64,000 nt of DNA, taken from the NCBI RefSeq assembly GCF_022201045.2, contig NC_068564.1, positions 33,261,001 through 33,325,000 on the forward strand, in the 5' to 3' direction. The notes under the pieces were generated by a model. That model was not told where the DNA came from, made no database searches, and worked only from the letters and a program-made list of their open reading frames with translations. Positions 51,581-64,000 of the stretch are shown piece after piece. The position numbers and the translations under genes are program-made. The stretch's first letter is position 1. Every line of letters begins with the position of its first letter. This stretch comes from Citrus sinensis. Taxonomy: Eukaryota; Streptophyta; Magnoliopsida; Sapindales; Rutaceae.

Positions 51581-53973
51581 TCAGACACCAGTTGAGACTT
51601 CATCTACAACTTGTTTATCTTTCTTCTTCGGTGGTTCTTGAGCCTTCTGTAAGAGGGCCTTATTTGGAACTAAAATTATAAATATATTCCTATCTCTGAA
51701 ATTTTTGTTCTCCTCACTAGCAAGCTGCAAAAGGAACACCAAATAAAGACCAAAAATGCAGAATTCGTGAAGTGCCAACGAAAAAGCTATTTCCGTTGAT
51801 AGTAGGAAACAGAAGTAATATGAGTACCTCCCCAACATCATTCTGGAAACGTCGTATTAGCTCAATAGCAATATTTCTGAATTCATTTTCCCGCCCTTTG
51901 AGGTTCACTATGACCTTAACCTGAAAGAATTGACAATATATACTTCAGTTAAGCAAGACTAAAAGCAAGAGTAATTAATGTGTTAATCTAATTTTAACAC
52001 ATGCAGCGAAGAAAAGTTGAGCCACCTTGTCTCCGTCTTTCAGAAACTTCCTTGCAGCTTTTAGACGCACAGAATAATCATGCTGGTCAATATTATAACT
52101 GTCAACAGAATCAAACATAACAAGTAAAACCATAACTTAGATATAAGAATGTTATAGCTTCAGAATTGAATAACAATCTTGACTGGAATGGTCACTGAGA
52201 AACATATATACAGACCTGCCAACATTCAACACTACTTGTCGAATTTTCAAAGTTAGTAACTTCACTAGCGTAAACTGTAACATTGACACAAAAACCATCT
52301 AAAAAAATCTAAGATAATGGAGGAAATCAAAATTTGATATTTGAATCATGCAGATAAACAGGATTGTGATGATTTTGGAAAATATTCACATGCAAAATCA
52401 AATGTTGTGCCATCAGAAACAGTTGTTTAATAAGCCACCAACAACTTAGGCATCAAAACTCAAAAACAAAACCAAAGAGTTCTCTCTGAAATTGGAGAAA
52501 AGTAAATGCATCAACAAACTTACCCCATTTTAAGCTCCTTCAAATCCATCCGATTGGCTAACATTTAAGAGAAGAAATATTGTCAGTGTCTTTATTCTTT
52601 CTACGCGACTTCACAAAACAAATAGGGAAACAGAAAATTGTATAAGAAGTAAATATTCACCTGCACTTTTCTTCTGCTGCCCTTTCTTCTTCTTTTGCTG
52701 TTCATATCTATATTTACTGAGGAAGAAGTAAAAAAAGCATTAGTACACTCTTAAAACAGGATATATAATAAGGCAGAAAAACAGAAGTGATTCTCAAATT
52801 ATTTAAAGAAAATAAGATTTTAAAAATAAATCATCAGACGAGAGTGGATTTCCCAATCAGGGATCCCTGACCATCTCAGACAAAATTGTGGGGGGGGGGG
52901 GGGGGGGGAATATATATATATAGAGGGAGAGAGGCACACATTGTCATTTTTTAAAAAGAATCAAAGAAATAAATCATACTTGTAATCCATTACTCTGACA
53001 ACTGGAGGATCTGCATCTGGGGAAACTATCACCTGCAAGAATGCCGGTATCATAAAAGTCAAAAGCATTATCTTTACATCAAAAGGAAACTCAAAAACTT
53101 TCTCTAAAAGAGTAGTGAAGTCTAAATGATAAGAAAGAATCAGTTGAATAAAATTAACAAACTAATCAATATTACAACATGCCAAACTTCAACAATTATA
53201 GACAATTAATATCAGAAGTGCTGCGTTACCAGGTCTAGTTCAGCATCCTCGGCCATTTGAATAGCTTCACTCTTAGGAACTATACCAACCTATGCCAACC
53301 AACAAGATCAAAACTTTTGACCAAGAATGAGAACTACATCTAAAATTATTCTTCATAATCAGTAAAGATTCAAACTTTTCAGTTATTTTCACACTTTCTC
53401 AGCTACCAAACAGAAAATTCAATCCACTAACCATGTTTTGCTGAGCATCAATAAGCCTCACAGTGTTCGACCTATGCCACAAACCAACAAGCCACTTCAA
53501 TTCAATTCACAACCATTACGTATTTATAAACGTAAACGTACAAAAACTAACAATAAAATAGACATAAATTCTTAAGTGAGTTACTAAACAAAAAATTAAA
53601 AATAACTTCATGCATTGATTGATTATACGACTCTTTTTACAAAAATCAGAGCTTTATTTTCAGTAAATCCATACGAGGAGTAACTAGTCTGAGTTTTTAG
53701 GTACCTGATGCCATCGATATCAAAGGCTTGCTCTTCTTCCAAATCTTTTTCCTTTTGGCGGCGGCGGGAGTAGTCGGAGCCTGCGAAGCGGGGCCCGCCA
53801 CCGCCGCCGTATCTGGCGGTGATGGAAACGTTGTGGTGATGGGAAGAAGGCGAGAAAGAAATGAGGAAGAAATGGTTGAGGTTACACAAATGGAGGCCGA
53901 AGAACTTGGACTCGATTGAAGAGAGCGACGGTGTCGTTTTAGAAAAGTGAAAGGCGCTGGCGAGACCAGCCAT
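51581..53973 (-). CDS. Plastid translation initiation factor IF-3 (SVR9-like)
   Basis: Nine exons (53705-53973, 53432-53471, 53230-53289, 52980-53032, 52661-52716, 52524-52557, 52026-52098, 51828-51920, 51581-51724) close in frame to 273 residues. Residues 1 to ~75 form a Ser-rich transit-peptide-like leader and Gly-rich linker. The IF3 N-domain follows (NTVRLIDAQQNMVGIVPKSE, then VRVMDYNKYRYEQQKKKKGQ), then the linker helix and C-domain (GYNIDQHDY, KFLKDGDKVKVIVNLKGREN). IF3 binds the small (30S) ribosomal subunit and checks start-codon pairing in the chloroplast. The acidic/Lys tail (QEPPKKKDKQVVDEVSTGV) is of the kind seen in plastid IF3. Arabidopsis SVR9 (At2g24060) and SVR9L1 (At4g30690) are the likely relatives. 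Intron 4 holds a run of 19 G. Confidence 0.93.
52890..52908 (+). repeat. Run of 19 guanines followed by (TA)n in an IF3 intron
   Basis: A homopolymer G tract at 52890-52908, then AATATATATATATA. It can form a quadruplex, and its exact length is prone to assembly error. Confidence 0.9.
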
Positions 53974-54789
53974 AGTGGTGTTTTCAAGGGAGGCGGGAGT
54001 TGGGACTCCGCGAACCAGAGAGAAATTTTCTTATCCAGAAATTTTCTTCATTTTAGCTAAGTGCTGATTGGCAGATCGAGGGCCGGTTCGGGCCGGGTAC
54101 ATGAGCCCATAATTATGAAATTACCGCTTCTCAAATCTGATAACAATTATCATAGTCATTTGTGTTGTAAAATCTTGAGTCGCATTCTAAAAAACGTAAG
54201 CGTTATACTACAGGATGATTTTATATAATTTATTATTATTATTTTTTGTCATGCGGACGTTTAAATGATTCCTTCTCCACTTATGTGAGTGGAATTACTA
54301 CAACAACTACGCAAATTATTATCAAATTTAGCGACAGCGAATTGTATATATATCTTCTAAAATTTTGTATATATTTGACTTCAAAAAGCTTTTTGTTAGT
54401 CTTCCATTCTTAAGCAATTCGTAATCATTAAATCTTGGGATTAGTAAGAAATTATGTTAATATAGTAATAGAACAGGATGGATGCTGAATGTAAAGTGTT
54501 GATAAAAAAAGGAAAGGTAAATTATGTAGGAGTGGGTGTAAAGAATTAGTGGAAGGAGAAATAATGATACGTATAAATGAATTTATAAATATTTTTTAAT
54601 GTAATTTTAATACAGAGGTATTTTTTAAGAATAATAAAGGAGTGCTAATAGTTGAACTCTATGTAAAATATTAGTAGACATGTATATTTTATAATATCAA
54701 TATATAATATTATCTACGTATATAATTAAAACTTTAATAATATAAATATGTAATATTATGATAAATATGTATATCAAAGGATTATGAAT

Positions 54790-54895
54790 TTGTTAAACTC
54801 TGAGAAAGTTATTAAGCCGTATGATTTAATTGTGTAATGACCATGAAAGTTATCAAAACCATGTGGTTTAATAATTTTTCGGAGTTTAATAAGGT
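54790..54895. repeat. Imperfect inverted repeat (hairpin, MITE-like)
   Basis: TTAAACTCTGAGAAAGTTAT pairs with ATAATTTTTCGGAGTTTAA, and the pairing continues inward through AAGCCGTATG / CATGTGGTTT. Arms are about 35 bp and the loop about 35 bp. No target duplication identified. Confidence 0.65.
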
Positions 54896-55710
54896 CTGAA
54901 ATCTTTGACAAGATCAACATCTTATATATGTAGTGCAAATGGTTAATGTAAATCTTATTAAATATATAGATATTAAGTGGGTTATTAGAAACCTATTTTC
55001 AGTTGAGCTAGTGTCTCAATATTTTGACACGATTATTAAATGGGTCGTGTTTAGATCAGTCTAAATTTGAGAAGACACAAATGCACCATAATGCCACGAA
55101 CACACCCCAATATTCATAAAGAAAATTATTTATACATTGTCGTCAACAAAAACCTTAAATGTAGGTCAATATGAGACTAAATCAAGTGAAAAAAGAACTG
55201 AAATATATTAGTAATGTTTCTTTGACAAATAAAGTTGCGAGTAAATTAGTAATTAAAGAAAATTACATAAGATTTATAGAGGGAGTGTTTTTGGTCTTAA
55301 AAAGTGTATCCATTGTCATTTAATTTATCTGGATGTAACAAAAGAACTATTGCTACAGTTCAATGACAATGGTCGTTTTGGATTATTGATCGACCCCTTA
55401 AACTATCTATTGTCCTTGTAGTAAAAAAAAAACAAAATAGCAAGCAAATAATTATCAAGTGAAGCTGAGATTCTGGTTCACCACTAGTCATAATGTAAAA
55501 AATAACATTTCCGAGAGGGCCATAACACAAATAGAACGATTGGATGGAGTCAAATAATATAATTCTATAATAACTCCGTACTTCTCAAAAAAATTATCTC
55601 AATAAGTTTTGCAGAGCTGAGGAACAGCACGCGTCTATCAAGAGGAATCTTTTAGTGAAAATCAAATATGAAACTAATTCTAAATTTGCTTTCTAATCTT
55701 ACTCAATTAA

Positions 55711-55984
55711 GATTTCATTTAAAATTAAGATTAGATAGCCGTAACTTAAAAAAATATAATATTAAAGTATTTGGTAAATACTAAATGATGAAGTTTGAAA
55801 GGTAGACTGATATAATTTTTCACTCGTATAATGAAAAATTTATTATATCTTTAATAATTTTATCAAAATTATTATTTAAAATTTATATTTATTACATATT
55901 ATTAACTATTGTTTCATAATTATAACTTTTTTTTCACAACAACTGTAGTTTAAAAACTATAACACATCAATCCTAATAAGAATC
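55711..55984. mobile_element. Diverged PIF/Harbinger-like MITE, relative of the ATG11 intron copy
   Basis: Flanked by TAA on both sides (55708-55710, 55985-55987). The interior aligns with 33161-33426 in order: a TTGGTAAATACTAA-type phrase, ATGAAAAAT.TTATATCTTT, TTTATTACATA.TATTAACT and a closing ACAACTGTAG-TT-AAAA-CTATAACA arm. It is AT-shifted and older than the ATG11 copy. Confidence 0.72.
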
Positions 55985-56639
55985 TAAGACTCATAGTAAT
56001 ACTTCTTTAAACAAAGAAAACACAAAACTTAAATCTAGTTGTAGTACTTCTAAATTTTTCTTTTATGATTATTTGAAGGTTTAGCTCCAAGCCCAACAGT
56101 CAGTATGGGAAATAATATAGCTGATATATCCTTTTCTTTTCCTAAAAAAAATAAAATTTTCGTTCGTTCAATTTTTTTTTTTTTTTGGGTTGGAATATGG
56201 TTGGTATATACACTTAAAATGAAAGGGGCTAAAAGAGTTCAGAAACTTTTTTTTCTCTCACATTAGAAAAAATGGTTCACCGACATTTGATGGAATTAAT
56301 TTAGATTGGGGTCAGATCACGAAGTAAGGACAGCGTGTATTATTCAAAAAATTTATCTAAAATAGGCAAATATTGTGTTAAAATAAAATTAAAACGAAAT
56401 GCAAATGAGTAAATGACGCTAAAATGGAAGGGACACGGGCTGCACAGCCAGCCCGGACTCGCGGTTACCATGGCACAAAAAGTGAAAAACGAGGTGAAAA
56501 AGTGCCCGCATAACTCAAGATACTGAATCCAAACTTCATAAAACTCACCAAACAGGGCGTAAAATAGCTGATTCCATTGCGGTGTCATCACACACGTGGC
56601 ATAACCACAAAAGTGAGCTCCACACAGCGCAGCAAAAGC

Positions 56640-56760
56640 AACTTTAAAATATAGAGCTTAGTGGCTCAGGCGGTTAGGCTTGGCGTTACCGACACTTGTG
56701 AGTTAGTGGGGTGCCGCGGTCGCTGCCAGATTCGGCGAGAGATATTGACACGAGTGCGTT
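56640..56760 (+). mobile_element. Possible SINE head or tRNA-like relic
   Basis: GTGGCTCAGGCGGTTAGG resembles a pol III A box, and about 75 bp on CAGATTCGGCGAG weakly resembles a B box. There is no intact tRNA fold and no target duplication. Confidence 0.25.
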
Positions 56761-58467
56761 TCATCAAGTGGGGCCCACGGAAGGTAACCGGCAAAAGTTA
56801 GGGCAAAACACGACTGTAGAGCGACGCCGCGTTTTCGTTTATTTTGGGGAAAGCAGTCTTTTCGATGGAAGCCGAAGTAATTACTCGGAAAGTACATTTT
56901 ATCTGAGCTGTTTTGAAGTGCCGATCTTGTCCTTGCACTGCTACGGACACACAAAAGATAAGTAACGAGTTGACATTGAAATTACCAGGCTGCCACTTTT
57001 CATAGCTTTGTCGACGCGAATGTAAATCCCGATCCCCAGATACCATTGCAAAACACTAATCAATTTTTGGTGAAAAGTAGGCACACGCTGGAATAACCTA
57101 ACAAAGTGAATGTATTGCTTTTGTCCATTTTGTTTTCAGATTTTGACCACTGGAATCTCTCCAACATACTTTTGAAACTCTTTTTTAATGTATTCCATTT
57201 AATGTCAAAGACGCCTTTTTTTTTTTCTTTTTTCAATAAACACTCTTTTCATTCATAAATCATTTAATTTCTAATAACTTTTTTTTTGCACTATTTTAAT
57301 ATTAATATTTGTATTTTTTTCTTCAAACTTTATTTATTATTTAATTTTAAAAAAATCTAAAAAAAAAGTGATAAGGCCTTATATTTAAAAAAATAATGAA
57401 TATTTTACGAGTCTATCATGACAACTGATTTTCAAATGAAAGCCATGAAAGCCACTAGTAAACCTCACACTATTTATTTTCAAATTGACCATGGTCAAGA
57501 ACACCACAAATCCACAATTATTGGCAAAGACCTGAAGAAATGGACACACCCAAAATTGTTTTTGCTGCTAGTAAAGAAAAATCAAGTTTTGATGTTTTCT
57601 GCTGAGATAGCAGGTATTCTTGCAACCACTTTTATGTGTTTAAACACTCTTATTAAGTTTATTCTGCTACACTTCTCACTAGGGCTAAAAATGATAGGTG
57701 AAATCAATTTTGTAGTTTTAAACAACCCCCAAATTATTGTACCTTATAAACTTTGGGTGAGCAATTAGTTTGAAAATTCTTAAAAAATTATTTGTAGTGG
57801 GATATAAATTTTATTCAATTTATTTTCCCACTGTGTTGTATCCTAATTTAGTTGTTATATTTATTACAAGATTTTTGTTTTGGCTTAGAGGGTTACTTCT
57901 TAAATTCAGATTATTTTTATGATAAATAAAAAAATTATATTGTGCAAGCAAAATAAATTTGAAGAGAGAGAATCATAAATGGGGTTAATCCTATTTGTAT
58001 ATGTCCTTAAATGTAACTCTATTATAATAAGCGTTTTAAAAGATTAATGAAAGGTTGCCAATAGTCCAACGCTTGTTTTTATTCAAATTGTCAATTTATA
58101 ATCTTATTAAATTTTAAATATAACATATTAAAGAAAATTTAATTATATTTACATAATATAATAAACGAAAATTAAAGTTTTGTCCATGTTAATATAAACT
58201 TATATTGCTAAAAGCTATGCGTATTATATATTTTAAAAATAGCTTTCATGTATATTTTTGCCCACTTACTTTAAAGATCTTTTTTTCTTGCTATTTTCTT
58301 TTTCATTAATGAACAATCATGAATATGCTTATATTTGGGTAAAATCCCGATAAAAGAGATCTCGATTTATTTATTTAAACATTTAAAAATTTTACTCTCC
58401 AATTTTGTATAATGACAATATTATATTTTACCAATAATAAATTTTAGAAATTTTTTGGGAGGTCTAA

Positions 58468-58471
<4 letters not shown>

Positions 58472-58533
<62 letters not shown>
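58472..58533. repeat. AT microsatellite with GT end
   Basis: About 26 AT units (58472-58523) followed by about five GT units. Confidence 0.95.
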
Positions 58534-58536
<3 letters not shown>

Positions 58537-59206
58537 AACACGAAGTGTTCATCACACCATAAGTCCAATTTTTTTGGATATACATTCAAGAAAGAAACTG
58601 AAAAATATATTTCACAATACCATATATTTTTTTATATTTTAATATTAAGCCTAATGTTATTAATTTTAATAATGAAAATTATATTAGTTAATTAGTTCCT
58701 AGAAATAGTTTTTCCCAAACAAAAATAGATAAGGGTAGATATGTCAAATAATAACAAAAGAAAATCTGGCTTATACTTCATCAACAAAACCAAGGACATT
58801 CACGTAATCACGTAAACCCAACCAAAGTGAAATTCAATTTTTTTTAAAAAATAAAAATAAAAAAGAAATTGCGAGAGAAAGAAGGGTTTTTAATTTTGGC
58901 GTCACACGACACTCCGGCCTCACATATAACATTAACCCTTTGTTTCTCTCTTTCTTTTTTCAAGTTTCTATAGTTCTCTCCTCAGAGAGAGAATTTCAAT
59001 TACTCGTTTCTGTTTTCCTTATTACACACAAATATTATTAACTCTTCTCTCTCTCGTTCGCTTTCTCTCTCTGTATCTCTATATCTATATATATAAATAT
59101 CCTCTGTCAGCGTTACAACAATCGCTGCCGAGTCTTTTGTTATTATTATTATCTTCTTCGTTAAAAGTTTTGATTTGTTTTTGGACGGCGGAGATTTGAT
59201 CGAGGT

Positions 59207-62200
59207 ATGCATCAAGGTGATCAGACGGTGTTGAGCTTGAGACCTGGCGGTGGTCGCGGTGGTGCTGGCGGCGGCGGAGGCGGCAATAGCAGATTGTTTA
59301 GCGGGTCTCGTTTTGATTCTGGAGCTGGCGCTGCTGCTCCTTCTTTAGCTTTTGGCTCTTTCTCTTCGGATCTCCCTTTCTTGCGTCCCCATGGCGGCGC
59401 CCCTCCTTCAGCGGTAGTAGTTTTTCTCCATCTCCTGATTTGGATCTGGATTTTGTTTTCTGTGTTTATGAATGATGTTTTCATGTGGATTTGTTTTTGT
59501 TTCTATTGGTTTGGTTTGTTTTCGAAGAAAGTTGGATCTTTGATTGATTGTTGTGCTGTTATATATTCGCTAAGCTGATATAATTATTGGGTTGGTTTTG
59601 TTTTCTTATTCAATTCTGCGTGTCTTGTTATAATGAGATTACGTGGGAAATATGGTTCTCTAGTTCAAATTTTATTCCAGTTTACTTGTATTATTAGCAT
59701 TATGTATTTATTTGATCCTTTAGTTTTAATTCTATGTTTTTCTCTTTTCTGGTAGTTGATTATCATATAATAGTCCTAATTCTTGGCGGGGCACTAAACA
59801 CTTTGTGTATCTGCTGTAAATATGGACGGAAAAGAATATGTAGGCTTTAGGTGGGCATTCTGTGAGTTTGAGGTTGCCCACAAAGGACCTATGCACATTG
59901 TTTGTTTGAAGATTGGTAATTTTATTGGAGGTGTGTGAATGATGAGAGGAAAATATTTCTCAACCTCTATAGGGTGAATCTTCTGAATTCATAACTTTTT
60001 TTTTCCTTGTTCGTGGAATTATATTCTGGTCTGCTGACCCATGACCACTTTGAGTCCTTTGTCCAAATATATTGAACCCTGTAGCTTTGGCTTATATTAG
60101 TTGAGTATAGTTTCTAGTTCTTTAAACAGAATGAAAACAGTCATACTTATGAATTTTAGGTAGTTTATATTAGCTGTAATTTACAACCATAAATTTTAGG
60201 TAGCTTGTATAGCTGTTTGCTACTTGGTGTTTGTTGTTAGGTCTTTTCTCTATCCCTTGTGTTTTCTTGCCCGTTGAAGGTTCTTGACTCATTCATTAAT
60301 TGCTTGTTGTTGTAGACTGGAGACTCACGGTTTGAGGGTCGCGAGCGGGTGCGGTACACTCGAGAGCAGCTGTTGCAGCTCAGAGAGGTGAAAGTTTATT
60401 CTTTGGTTTTAATGCATAGACTTGCAATCTTCTCTCTTTTTATTTACACTCGGAAGAGGAGTCACCATTTCAGCCTCTGTTTCTTTTTAGTTTTATTTAT
60501 TTTTGGAGAATAATGTCTGAACATGTTCTTCGTAGGCTGCTGTAATAGATGATGATATTCTCAAAATCAAACGAGAATTTGAATCTGAAGTCTTTGGTGA
60601 AGAACAAATCTGGGGACGTGCGGAAAACAATGTGTGTTGCTGAGTTTGATGTGGTTTCTTACTATTTATTTATTTTTCTCTGTGTTGCCGGAGATGCTTG
60701 GTTGGACGATATGATCATAGGAAATTAGCTTCGGAATTTCTGATTTTTGACTCAAATGTCCTTGTGTGATTATTTAATCTGCGTGATTATATTTTAATCT
60801 CCCGTATGACAATTTTTTTTCCTTTCTACAGCCACCGAACCAACCTCAGAGCCGTTACTCTGAGCCAGATAATCGTGACTGGCGTCGTCCTGCACAGTCT
60901 TTTCCTTCTGGAGAATTTAATCGAGATAACAGAGAGTTTGGCGGACGATATGACTTCAGGCAGCCGGATGGAAGTCAATTTAACCGCCAAGACCAACTCA
61001 ATTACCAATTTTCAAGGGTGCAAATGTCTTCTAACCAAGGGGTAGGTATATTTGTACACTGCTTGTGTTGCTTCATATATTTTATTTGTTTATCTTATCG
61101 CTTGCATCCCTGAGTGGTTGCATTAGCTTTTATACAAATGACGGTCTGTGTATATTTTGCATCATTCTTGGACCGTGGTGATATAATGTTAATAAATATT
61201 TGAACTGTCTCGACAAAAATATGATAAACATGGAGCTGAACTCTCCTGAAATGATTTTGCCTGCTGCTCATATGATTGCCTAATGAAAATCTTTAACACA
61301 TTGAAGGTTCCATTGAGTATCCTACGGAATTTGTCTGCCTGCATGTCATAATTTGCTGGGTTTGATTGTTGAGTTGTTGGTTCAATGACATGAGTATTGA
61401 AAGATATATATATGATGTGCTGTAGGGATTATGGATTTTGTGTGAAGTAGTGGGAAAATTCCGTTGTAAAGTCTCTTATATTTATGGTCAAAATTACTGC
61501 TAAATTTAAAGCCGAGCTATGCTAACAGACTCGATAAAGGAATTTGTGCCTGTTCTGTAGTGTTATAGCTTATGTGGATTTCTTCTGTTGTGCGTGCGTG
61601 GATGCTGTTTGATTCTAATTTCAGCCAACTGTGTTTGCTTTTTGAACAGGGAGGTCCAGCTCCGGCTTTAATCAAGGCTGAGGTGCCATGGTCGGCTAAA
61701 AGGGGAAATCTTTCTGAGAAAGAACGTGTCTTGAAGACTGTGAAGGGGTAATATTTTTAATCATATTTAGTTTATCTGCTATTCGAATTGAGGCTCCATT
61801 TCGTTTGACTAACTACTGAACTTAAGATTTAACAACCCTTGGATACATTCTTGCATCGATGATTCCTTATTATAATCTGGAAAATATTGAAGGATGATAA
61901 GATTCAGATATTTCTTTCAATAATTTCATTGTCGGATGAGTGACCAAAACATACTTGCTGCATAGCATTTATTTCCTGCTTCTCTTTTGAGGGATCTTTT
62001 GTTTTTCCTTATTATCATCACATGTTCTTTTGATGCAATCCTAACAGACAGATTGCTTCTTGAAGGCTTATGCAACATACAAGTATCAGCATGTTCTCTG
62101 AACATAATTTTTTGTTTCATCTCCAGGATACTGAATAAGCTAACCCCTGAGAAATTTGATCTACTTAAGGGTCAACTCATAGACTCTGGCATCACATCTG

Positions 62201-64000
62201 CTGATATCCTAAAGGTTAGATATCTTTGGCTCTACATTTCAATGGCTTTCTTTCAAACTTCTTTGGTTTACAATAATTGAAGTTTTCAATTGAACTCACT
62301 GGTTACTTGCTACAGGAGGTTATATCTCTCATATTTGATAAGGCTGTGCTGGAGCCCACATTTTGCCCCATGTATGCCCAGCTATGTTCTGATCTTAATG
62401 AGAAGCTTCCTCCATTCCCTTCTGATGAACCCGGTGGGAAAGAAATCACGTTCAAGCGTGTCCTGTTGAATATTTGCCAGGAGGCATTTGAGGGTGCTGA
62501 CAAACTGAGGGAAGAAGTGAGGCAGATGACTGCTCCAGATCAAGAGTCAGAGCGTAGGGATAAAGAAAGATTGGTCAAGCTTCGTACTCTTGGAAACATT
62601 CGTTTGATTGGGGAGCTACTGAAGCAGAAGATGGTGCCTGAAAAGATTGTTCATCACATTGTTCAGGTTAGTGTTGAGGATGATAGCTGAGGATCGCAGA
62701 ACTAACTTTGAGACATGCTGATTAATTTGAAGGTTGATTATCAATTATCATTGTGTAAACAGGAGCTTCTAGGACATGATAGTTCAACTTGTCCTGCTGA
62801 GGAAAATGTTGAAGCCATATGTCAGTTCTTCAACACCATTGGCAAGCAGCTTGATGAAGGCCCAAAATCACGGCGTATAAATGATATGTACTTTAGCAGG
62901 TTGAAGGAATTGACTACCAATCCTCAACTTGCTCCCCGGCTAAGGTTTATGGTTCGAGATGTTCTTGATCTGCGGGCAAACAACTGGGTTCCTAGGCGTG
63001 AAGAGGTAGCTTACCAATGCCCTTTTTTTCAGTAAATATTTTTTGTTATTTATGTGGTGATACTGATTTGATCAGTGTTTTATATCCTGAGTACATATAT
63101 TCTTCTACCGTCAATTTTACAGGTCACAGCAAAAACCATAACTGAAATCCATTCAGAGGCCGAAAAGAATCTTGGGTTGCGTCCAGGTGCTACTGCAAGC
63201 ATTAGAAATAGCCGTGGCATGATCTCTGGGGCTCCAGGGGTTACTGGCCCGGGTGGCATGCCTATTACACGACCTGGTTCGGGGGGTATGATGCCTGGCA
63301 TGCCAGGAACTAGAAAGATGCCTGGGATGCCTGGAATGGATAATGATAATTGGGAATTTCCTAGGCAGCGGTCAATGCCTAGGGGTGATGGATCAGGAAT
63401 GCAGCCTGGAGGACGTGTGCAGTCACCAATGATTAATAAGTCTTCATCACTGAACACTAGGCTGTTACCTCAGGGTACTGGTGGTCCTATGGGTGCTAGG
63501 AGTGCTCTGTTGCAGGGCAGTGGGACCCCTCCTCCACGACCATCCAACTTTATTCCAGGCCCAGAACCTACGTCCCAACTCCCTATACCTACTAAACCTG
63601 TTACTTCTTCCCCCGTGCCTGCAGTTGTGGAGAAACCACTTCGCCCTGCTGGAAAGTTGAATCTGGATGAACTCTGTAGAAAGACAATCTCATTACTGGA
63701 GGAATATTTCAACATCCGAGTTTTGGAGGAAGCACTGATGTGTGTCGAGGAACTAAAGTCTCCAGGTTATCACCCTGAGGTTGTGAAAGAGGCAATCTCC
63801 CTTGCACTTGAAAAAAACCCACCCTGTGTTGATCTGGTTACAAAACTCTTGGAATACCTGTTGACACAGAAAGTCATTACTGCTAGAGACATTTGGACGG
63901 GATGTTTGCTCTTTGGTGCTTTGATGGATGATGTTGGAATTGATTTACCAAGAGCACCGCATAATTTTGGTGAGATTATTGGGAAACTAATTCTGGCCGG
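59207..64000 (+). CDS. Eukaryotic translation initiation factor eIFiso4G, 3' end cut by the window
   Basis: Nine exons are visible: 59207-59413, 60316-60387, 60536-60631, 60832-61041, 61650-61747, 62127-62214, 62316-62666, 62763-63005 and 63123 to beyond 64000. They give about 747 residues before the edge. A Gly-rich start ([14 protein letters not shown]) is followed by the eIF4E-family binding motif YTREQLL (Tyr83-Leu89, YxxxxL-phi). The MIF4G domain (about 200-455; [40 protein letters not shown]) binds eIF4A. A disordered Gly/Met/Pro linker (about 470-630) leads to the MA3 domain ([20 protein letters not shown] onward), which is cut off. It is the scaffold that joins eIFiso4E, eIF4A and eIF3 on plant mRNA caps in the cytosol. 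The N-terminus is short compared with eIF4G, which separates the iso-form. Confidence 0.94.

Larger units (their letters stand above)
53974..59206. other. Five-kilobase spacer between the IF3 and eIFiso4G genes (divergent)
   Basis: Both flanking genes point outward from it, so it holds both promoters. It contains an inverted repeat (54790-54895), a MITE (55711-55984) and an unusually GC-rich patch (56430-57000) with no recognised gene. An open frame at 57418-57768 has no recognised domain, and there is a long AT microsatellite (58472-58533). From about 58860 CT-rich leader-like DNA begins. Confidence 0.5.

Noticed and set aside
57418-57768. 116-codon plus-strand ORF in the IF3-eIFiso4G spacer
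   Set aside because: Unrecognised, AT-driven composition, and no supporting splice or leader features. It could be a young or decayed gene but cannot be supported.
59221-59484. Minus-strand Pro/Lys-rich ORF over eIFiso4G exon 1
   Set aside because: Mirror of the Gly-rich coding sequence on the plus strand.

Overview
This window is nuclear DNA from a eudicot plant. It is AT-rich, its genes have many introns with GT/AG borders, and it carries hAT, PIF/Harbinger-like, SINE and Ty1/copia remains. The secondary-wall cellulose synthase genes are of CESA7 (IRX3) type. A woody dicot such as Citrus is my guess; the sequence alone does not prove it. No prokaryotic, viral or organellar block was seen.

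Layout, left to right. A non-autonomous hAT element (311-1201) is followed by a GTD-binding (DUF593) myosin-binding protein gene on the minus strand. Next comes a head-to-head pair, a calcineurin-B-like EF-hand gene (minus) and an elongin B gene (plus), sharing about 0.6 kb. Then a decayed MAPKKK pseudogene, a MAT1-type CDK-activating-kinase assembly factor gene (minus) and a serine carboxypeptidase-like gene (minus). A 9 kb gene desert (20.6-29.7 kb) holds hairpin MITEs, a SINE with a perfect 16-bp target duplication and a wrecked copia element. ATG11 (plus) follows, then two tandem CESA7 genes (minus), a plastid translation initiation factor IF3 gene (minus), a 5 kb spacer, and an eIFiso4G gene (plus) that runs off the right edge.

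Exon-intron structures were worked out by hand from splice borders and reading phase. Every complete model below closes in frame. By memory of Arabidopsis loci, ATG11, SCPL29, MAT1 and a DUF593 gene lie together at At4g30790-At4g30830. IF3 (SVR9) and eIFiso4G2 are neighbours at At2g24050-At2g24060, with an IF3 paralogue at At4g30690. The window therefore looks like an ancestral block kept here in one piece, with the CESA7 pair lying between the two parts.

The genes do not form an operon or pathway. Themes are autophagy (ATG11), secondary-wall cellulose (the CESA7 pair), general transcription and cell cycle (MAT1, elongin B), translation (plastid IF3, cytosolic eIFiso4G) and organelle motility (myosin-binding protein). 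I found no convincing new multi-gene system. The most notable items are the CESA7 tandem pair with unequal divergence, the block conservation, and several well-bounded small transposons.
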